Origin: JACVRW01 sp035645115
Lineage (GTDB): Bacteria > Actinomycetota > Thermoleophilia > Solirubrobacterales > Thermoleophilaceae
Direction of reading: 5' to 3'
Length of the DNA stretch: 6,250 nucleotides
Assembly: GCA_035645115.1 (NCBI GenBank)
Contig: DASQNF010000158.1
Location: 1-6,250 of the forward strand
Shown: one piece after another, positions 5,365 to 6,250 of the stretch
Position numbering within the stretch: position 1 is the first letter of the stretch
Layout: every line of letters starts with the position of its first letter
The notes under the pieces: generated by a model
What the model saw: only the letters and a program-made list of their open reading frames with translations
Databases searched by the model: none
Told to the model about the DNA's origin: nothing
Made by a program: the position numbers and the translations under genes

Positions 5365-5550
5365 ATGGCGAGCGTGGAGCTCAGCCGCCGCGTCGAGAAG
5401 GTGGTCGGCTACCCGCCGATGTGCGAGATGAGCGATCTTCCACGAGGCGCTTCTCGAGGCCAAGGCCTTCGACGACTTGGCCGGGAAGTGGCAGGCGCGA
5501 TCCTGGAAGCGGGAACAGAACCGGCGAAGCTGCGCGTCGTGACCAGCGAT
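5365..5550 (+). pseudogene. small gene broken by compensating frameshifts
   Basis: Three successive segments in two plus-strand frames read as one small protein. From ATG 5365 to 5436 the frame gives MASVELSRRVEKVVGYPP and then MCEMSD, with 23 of 24 codons ending in G or C. From 5438 to 5496 the frame one base on gives FHEALLEAKAFDDLAGKWQ, 18 of 19 ending in G or C, against 6 of 19 in the first frame over the same bases. From 5497 the first frame resumes with AILEA; a further short swap gives EQNR, then KLRVVTSD to 5550. The parent would be a helical protein of about 63 residues. I do not recognise the family, although peptides of this style seem familiar from Thermoleophilia-like genomes (recall, unverified). 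Insertion and deletion pairs explain the shifts; sequencing error is an alternative. The rest of 5311-5736 shows no other gene. Confidence 0.6.
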
Positions 5551-5668
5551 CAGCTGGCTGCTCAAGACTTCCCAAGAAGCGGCGACACCACCAGTGTTGA
5601 GTCTTCGGGGGTGCGCGCCTCCCTCCATGTGCCGCGAACCTCGACTGACCCTCCGAAGGACTGGATAT

Positions 5669-5694
5669 GGCGGCCGTCGTGCGGGGCGGCCGCC
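5669..5694. terminator. GC-rich hairpin, possible terminator
   Basis: A perfect 8-bp inverted repeat, GGCGGCCG / CGGCCGCC, with a 10-base loop. Downstream on the plus strand comes GGTTCTAG, with no real T-tract. It is the first strong stem after the Asp23 operon, about 360 bases past its last stop, and it also lies 3' of the minus-strand ORF ending at 5737. It directly abuts a second hairpin. Confidence 0.45.
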
Positions 5695-5717
5695 GGTTCT
5701 AGACTGAATTAGAACCG
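5694..5717. repeat. perfect 8-bp inverted repeat next to the preceding hairpin
   Basis: CGGTTCTA at 5694-5701 and TAGAACCG at 5710-5717 with the 8-base spacer GACTGAAT. It shares base 5694 with the hairpin to its left and is much richer in A/T. It lies 20 bases beyond the stop of the minus-strand ORF (5737-5952), so it could end that transcript, or it could be part of a two-stem terminator or the mark of an inserted element. Confidence 0.5.
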
Positions 5718-5736
5718 CACCCGTGCTCGGATAGCC

Positions 5737-5952
5737 CTACTCACCAGAACGCGACCTGGCGCGGGACCGGACAGCCACAACTCGCCGCAGCCAGGATTGG
5801 CGCTTTACTCTCGCCACGGATTGGCGTTCCATCGGCTCGCGAGCAGCGTACCCGAGCGCTGTGGCGACACGCTGCGGGTCTTCGCCCGACGCCTCAGCCC
5901 GACGCATCATTCGTTCGATTTCCTGGCGCTCGCGCTCGCCCGCCTCGCTCAT
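5737..5952 (-). CDS. small charged hypothetical protein
   Basis: A 71-residue frame whose first half is strongly charged and helical (MSEAGERERQEIERMMRRAE, then ASGEDPQRVATALGYAARE) and whose second half is basic (RVKRQSWLRRVV, ending in an Arg/Ser-rich tail). There is no membrane helix, signal peptide or cysteine. The pattern could suit a DNA- or RNA-associated small protein, but I recognise no family. Third-position G/C bias is weaker than in the Asp23 operon, and no Shine-Dalgarno precedes ATG 5952, so it may be recently acquired, poorly expressed or spurious. A gap of 177 bases separates it from the divergent start at 6130. Confidence 0.45.
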   Translation of the reverse strand: MSEAGERERQEIERMMRRAEASGEDPQRVATALGYAAREPMERQSVARVKRQSWLRRVVAVRSRARSRSGE

Positions 5953-6069
5953 TAGGGCGTGCGATTACCCAGGCCATTCGGCCACAACCACGGCGCTACA
6001 GGCGAGCACCTCGGCGTTCCGACTTCCTAGGCTCGCGACAGAGAGCTTCCGCTCGCACAGGCCTTACGC

Positions 6070-6093
6070 GCTGGTAGCCGTTTCGCTACCAGC
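6070..6093. promoter_or_regulatory. perfect 9-bp inverted repeat upstream of the right-edge gene
   Basis: GCTGGTAGC at 6070-6078 and GCTACCAGC at 6085-6093 with the 6-base loop CGTTTC. It ends 36 bases before the proposed GTG start at 6130 and lies in the divergent gap, about 120 bases upstream of the minus-strand ORF. It could be an operator for either gene or a leader hairpin of the right-hand mRNA. I do not recognise the site. Confidence 0.5.
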
Positions 6094-6095
6094 TC

Positions 6096-6130
6096 GGAGG
6101 AGAGCAGAGGAGAGGAGTAGAGGGACGAGG
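6096..6130 (+). other. purine-rich tract containing several Shine-Dalgarno-like cores
   Basis: 35 bases with only three pyrimidines (positions 6105, 6118 and 6126), including GGAGG (6096-6100), repeated GAGGAGAG-type cores and AGGGA (6121-6125) just before GTG 6130. It begins two bases after the hairpin at 6070-6093. It may act as an extended ribosome landing site for the downstream gene. Confidence 0.45.
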
Positions 6131-6250
6131 TGGCGGCTGCCGAGCGTTCTCCCGAGGAGAACTTGTCGGCCGCCGACGATCCCGTGGATCGACCAAACCG
6201 AGGCCGATGGTTGGAGGAGGACTCCGCGCCGCGCGGCAATGCGCCTACGG
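6130..6250 (+). CDS. putative N-terminus of a gene running off the window
   Basis: Forty open codons from GTG 6130 to the edge. An in-frame TAG at 6118-6120 makes GTG the first available start, and AGGGA lies 4 bases upstream. The peptide is acidic and probably disordered (AAAERSPEENLSAADDPVD, then RGRWLEEDSAPRGNAPT), like the N-terminal tails of many actinobacterial membrane or regulatory proteins. Codon bias is only moderate, and an antisense open frame covers the same bases, so the call rests mainly on the ribosome site. Function cannot be told. Confidence 0.4.
   Translation, partial: MAAAERSPEENLSAADDPVDRPNRGRWLEEDSAPRGNAPT

Noticed and set aside
5121..5600. 159-codon plus-strand open frame across the end of the operon
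   Set aside because: It begins inside the DUF2273-like gene in a different frame, and its Arg/Pro/Ser-rich peptide is typical of a shadow frame.
6027..6239. 70-codon minus-strand open frame at the right edge
   Set aside because: Ser-rich antisense of the plus-strand frame starting at 6130. No ribosome site, and it runs through the hairpin and purine tract region.

Overview
The window is high-GC bacterial chromosome. Its genes strongly prefer G or C at the third codon position, and GTG and TTG starts are common. Base composition, a DUF4031 gene and an Asp23/AmaP-type envelope locus of the actinobacterial style all suggest Actinobacteriota. Thermoleophilia (Solirubrobacterales-like) is my best guess, but that is inference from gene style and not proven. 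No tRNA, rRNA, CRISPR array or intact mobile element is visible. Layout, left half: positions 1-1142 (minus) hold the first 380 codons of a type I ABC exporter half-transporter, cut by the window edge just after its Walker A motif. A short AT-rich gap separates it from two small plus-strand genes: a 57-72 aa helical protein (to 1433) and a DUF4031 protein (1476-1757). These converge on a minus-strand gene for a secreted, tryptophan-rich protein of unknown function (1838-2371), with a perfect hairpin in the convergent gap. A lower-GC, repeat-bearing stretch (2372-2992) follows. It carries a small cysteine-rich zinc-ribbon-like gene that may be frameshifted near its 3' end. The core of the window is a compact plus-strand operon, 2993-5310. 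It encodes an Asp23/Gls24 protein with a strong Shine-Dalgarno, a second diverged Asp23-like protein, two paralogous two-helix membrane proteins of AmaP type, and a small DUF2273-like membrane protein. Most junctions overlap or nearly touch (ATGA, TGATG, 1-base gap), which indicates translational coupling. By analogy with the Firmicutes Asp23-AmaP system, the products probably form a membrane-anchored, cytoplasmic-face envelope-stress complex. Two Asp23-type subunits would pair with two anchors. Right of the operon, 5311-5736 has no intact gene. It holds the remains of a small gene with compensating frameshifts (5365-5550) and two back-to-back perfect hairpins (5669-5717). A small, highly charged minus-strand ORF (5737-5952) is divergent from a putative plus-strand gene that begins at 6130 and runs off the window. 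That start is preceded by a perfect 9-bp inverted repeat and a 35-base purine-rich tract.
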